Of a DNA stretch of 64,000 nt, positions 62,451 to 64,000 are shown piece after piece. Each line of letters starts with the position of its first letter. The first letter of the stretch is position 1. Under the pieces are notes generated by a model, which was not told where the DNA came from, ran no database searches, and saw only the letters and a list, made by a program, of their open reading frames with translations. The position numbers and the translations under genes are program-made. The stretch lies in contig NZ_JAFBCF010000001.1 of assembly GCF_016907535.1 (NCBI RefSeq), positions 2,232,001 through 2,296,000 of the forward strand, read 5' to 3'. The DNA comes from Microlunatus panaciterrae. GTDB lineage: Bacteria; Actinomycetota; Actinomycetes; Propionibacteriales; Propionibacteriaceae.

Positions 62451-62494
62451 CACACATCCCGTCACCGCTTGTTCTGTGGTGACGGGGATGTGTG
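62451..62494 (+). terminator. long hairpin after the epimerase gene
   Basis: CACACATCCCGTCACC pairs with GGTGACGGGGATGTGTG (one bulged G) around an eleven-base loop, 31 bases past the stop codon. It is probably a bidirectional terminator shared with the converging small genes. Confidence 0.7.
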
Positions 62495-62542
62495 GGCTTC
62501 GGGGAGGGTTGTGGGGTGGGGTCATGCCGGTTGGGCGAGAGG

Positions 62543-62680
62543 TCATCCAGCGCGACGAGGCTGGCGAGTCGTCCGAGTGCGGCTCCGGCCCTGCCGACGG
62601 CTCGGCTTGGCGGCGCGGCGCTCGTCCATCGCGTTGAGGAAGGCGGCGTAGCCTCCGGCGAGGTTGACGGTGTCGTACAT
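62543..62680 (-). CDS. 45-residue microprotein
   Basis: Starts MYDTVNLAGGYAAFLNAMD and ends in a very basic tail (Arg/Lys-rich from residue 20). AAAGGA lies eight bases before the ATG. The tail suggests nucleic-acid or membrane binding; no family is recognised. It follows the gene at 62763 on the same strand, and the two TGACGTCA sites lie in the gap. Confidence 0.55.
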   Translation of the reverse strand: MYDTVNLAGGYAAFLNAMDERRAAKPSRRQGRSRTRTTRQPRRAG

Positions 62681-62720
62681 GGTGGTGTCCTTTCAGTGTG
62701 CTGATGCAGGGTGGTGGGTA

Positions 62721-62738
62721 TGACGTCATGTGACGTCA
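62721..62738. promoter_or_regulatory. pair of TGACGTCA palindromes between two small genes
   Basis: TGACGTCA at 62721-62728 and again at 62731-62738, two bases apart. A similar pair (TGACATCA/TGACGTCA, three bases apart) lies in the upstream promoter at 63067-63085. These are candidate operators for one dimeric regulator. Confidence 0.55.
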
Positions 62739-62762
62739 CGGTGTGTCGTGCGGTGCGGGTGG

Positions 62763-63002
62763 TCAGGCCGGCGACTTGACCGGTGCTGCTCGCCAGAGTC
62801 GCGCCAGGCGAGGCAAACGGAGCCGGCGGGAGTCGGCAGCTGCCGGCGCCCGATCGGCCAGAGCCTGAAGCAGGGCGGAACGCTCGGCCGCAAGCGCGCT
62901 GAGGTTCGGTCCCTGAGTGAGGCCGTGGGTGTGGGGATCAGCGACAAGAGCGTCGCGAACGGCCCACTGGTTGAGGTCAAGGACCTCGCTGGAGCGATAC
63001 AT
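62763..63002 (-). CDS. 79-residue protein, unknown
   Basis: Starts MYRSSEVLDLNQWAVRDALVADPHTHGLTQGP, then a helical segment LSALAAERSALLQALADRAP and a basic end LRLPRLARLWRAAP. AAGGAGAAGG precedes the ATG. No membrane segment. It is preceded by a promoter that holds the TGACGTCA sites, so it is likely regulated and co-expressed with the 45-residue gene that follows. Confidence 0.65.
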   Translation of the reverse strand: MYRSSEVLDLNQWAVRDALVADPHTHGLTQGPNLSALAAERSALLQALADRAPAAADSRRLRLPRLARLWRAAPVKSPA

Positions 63003-63062
63003 GTCGCCTTCTCCTTGGATGTGATGAGGTTGAGCTGTGCGGTGTGGTGTCGCGGTGACACC

Positions 63063-63092
63063 ACTATGACATCACAATGACGTCATAGTCAA
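63063..63092 (-). promoter_or_regulatory. promoter with TGACGTCA operators in the spacer
   Basis: Minus-strand TTGACT (63087-63092) and CATAGT (63063-63068) are 18 bases apart. The spacer contains TGACGTCA and the variant TGATGTCA (minus-strand reading). The whole span TATGAC...GTCATA is nearly palindromic. Occupancy would block RNA polymerase. Confidence 0.6.
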
Positions 63093-63641
63093 GCAGGTTG
63101 GCGTCAGCAAAATGGCAGGGTGGGTGAGGCGGGACGCAGGGTTGTCTGAGGCAGGACGTCTTCGACTCCGGGCGCCGCGCCCGAGAACTTATGGGCGTGC
63201 CTGACTCCGGTCGCAGCCGAAGGGGTTGACGAGGGTAGGCGGCTCCGCCGGATGGGGGCCTGGCGTCGCCGAAGAGGTCAGAGCGTGCCCTGAGCCTGTC
63301 GAAGGGAGGTCAGCGACGCACGATGCCCGAGACGGTGCCGCTGAGGTCCTCGACGAGGGCAGCGGCGGCCGGAAGAGCGGCCTCCGCGCCAACTGGGCTG
63401 TTGGTGAACGTGATCAAGGGGAAGGCACCTCCTCTCCGGTAGCTGTCGGCCCCGATGATCGAACGCCATCAGGGCGGTGATGATCAGCTGTGACGATCAT
63501 CGGGCCCGAACCACTCGGGCGTTCACCAGCGTACGCAGGGCGATCCAGGGCGGACCACTGATTTATCGCGCCGATGATCACGTCTGGGGCCCGTGCGGAA
63601 CCGGTTCTGCACAGAAGTGTGCGGAGTTATGCGTCGTGCGG
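63093..63641. other. 549-bp region with one repeat copy and no firm gene
   Basis: One copy of the dispersed element GCCCTGAGCCTGTCGAAGGG sits at 63287-63306. A 35-codon minus-strand frame at 63310-63417 has AGGAGG ten bases before a TTG, but no other support. A near-palindrome GTGCGGAACCGGTTCTGCAC at 63593-63612 could mark the end of the fabH transcript or an operator. Nothing else is recognisable. Confidence 0.5.
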
Positions 63642-64000
63642 TCAGCCGCTCTGGGCGCCGACCGCGGTCGGGCTTGGCCGGCTGCGGCGCGGGGTGCGGA
63701 CCACCTGCCCGGCGTAGGCGAAGCCGCCGCCGAAGCCGTACAGCAGCACCGGCACATCGGCCGGCAGCTCGCCCGCCTGCCACAGCTTGGAGAAGGCCAT
63801 CGGGATGCTCGCTGCGGAGGTGTTGCCGGACTCGCTGATGTCGGTCGCGACGATCGCGTTCTCCATCCCCAGTTGACGGGCGAGCGGCTCGATGATCCGG
63901 CGGTTGGCCTGGTGCGCCACCAGGGCGCGGATGTCGGCCAGCTGGTAGCCGGCGGTCTGCACCGTGGCCCGGGCGATGTCGGCCGCCTCGCTGATGGCCC
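63642..64000 (-). CDS. fabH: 3-oxoacyl-ACP synthase III family protein (C-terminal part)
   Basis: The last ~119 residues of a KAS III-type enzyme; the gene runs past the window edge. The catalytic His is in VAHQANRRIIEPLARQLGM, the catalytic Asn in ESGNTSAASIPMAF, and the closing GFGGGFAYAGQVV is conserved. The C-terminus carries an additional Arg/Pro/Ser tail (RTPRRSRPSPTAVGAQSG). It initiates fatty acid synthesis by condensing an acyl-CoA with malonyl-ACP; a paralogous role cannot be excluded from the fragment. Confidence 0.88.
   Translation of the reverse strand, partial: AISEAADIARATVQTAGYQLADIRALVAHQANRRIIEPLARQLGMENAIVATDISESGNTSAASIPMAFSKLWQAGELPADVPVLLYGFGGGFAYAGQVVRTPRRSRPSPTAVGAQSG

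Overview
The window is high-GC chromosomal DNA from an actinomycete. The evidence is GTG starts, a mycothiol-dependent-type isomerase, an F420/deazaflavin-type oxidoreductase, an ECF42-like sigma factor beside a DGPF protein, a DUF3516 helicase, a TadA-associated acidic protein, and menB, upp and tadA neighbourhoods of actinobacterial type. A member of the Propionibacteriales (Microlunatus/Nocardioides-like) fits best; this is inferred from gene content, not from a database search.

Regions. 1-7.4 kb: phosphate (pitA with a candidate PHO box and a coupled small membrane protein), tRNA-Arg, a secreted propeller/phosphoesterase and a GT-C mannosyltransferase. 7.5-18 kb: regulatory and metabolic single genes (mycothiol isomerase family, DGPF plus ECF42-type sigma, an epimerase, a P-loop ATPase, methyltransferases, GNAT, a sialidase-like secreted protein, a deazaflavin-type oxidoreductase, an SMP-30 protein) and a decayed M20 peptidase. 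18-24.7 kb: a collinear glycan cassette of four glycosyltransferases ending in a membrane-anchored GH5-type protein whose barrel motifs are in circularly permuted order. 26-35.6 kb: an apparent seven-gene minus-strand operon (SDR, membrane protein, GH15, small protein, FAD/Fe-S dehydrogenase, TPP enzyme, enolase-superfamily enzyme). Four of its junctions are ATGA overlaps, and a divergent MarR gene lies across a perfect 18-bp palindrome. 36-42 kb: polyol/sugar-type genes (Gfo/Idh, TetR, MFS, aldo-keto reductase, inositol-monophosphatase family). 42-48.3 kb: AidB-type acyl-CoA dehydrogenase, Ski2-like helicase, SGNH hydrolase.

48.3-52.2 kb: a 920-codon glycoside-hydrolase-like gene interrupted by an IS481-family element. 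Removing the element and one copy of the 4-bp CTAG duplication restores one continuous frame. 53-64 kb: mainly core genes (menB, upp, tadA and its partner, tRNA-Ser, a CPA1-type antiporter, LytR_C protein, HerA-like ATPase, epimerase) and the 3' end of a fabH-like gene. Between the last two lies a two-gene microprotein locus with paired TGACGTCA sites.

A palindromic element with core CCTGAGCCTGTCGAAGG recurs at least five places, as single copies, a tandem array, an inverted-repeat composite, and as coding sequence for the C-terminus of an ATPase.
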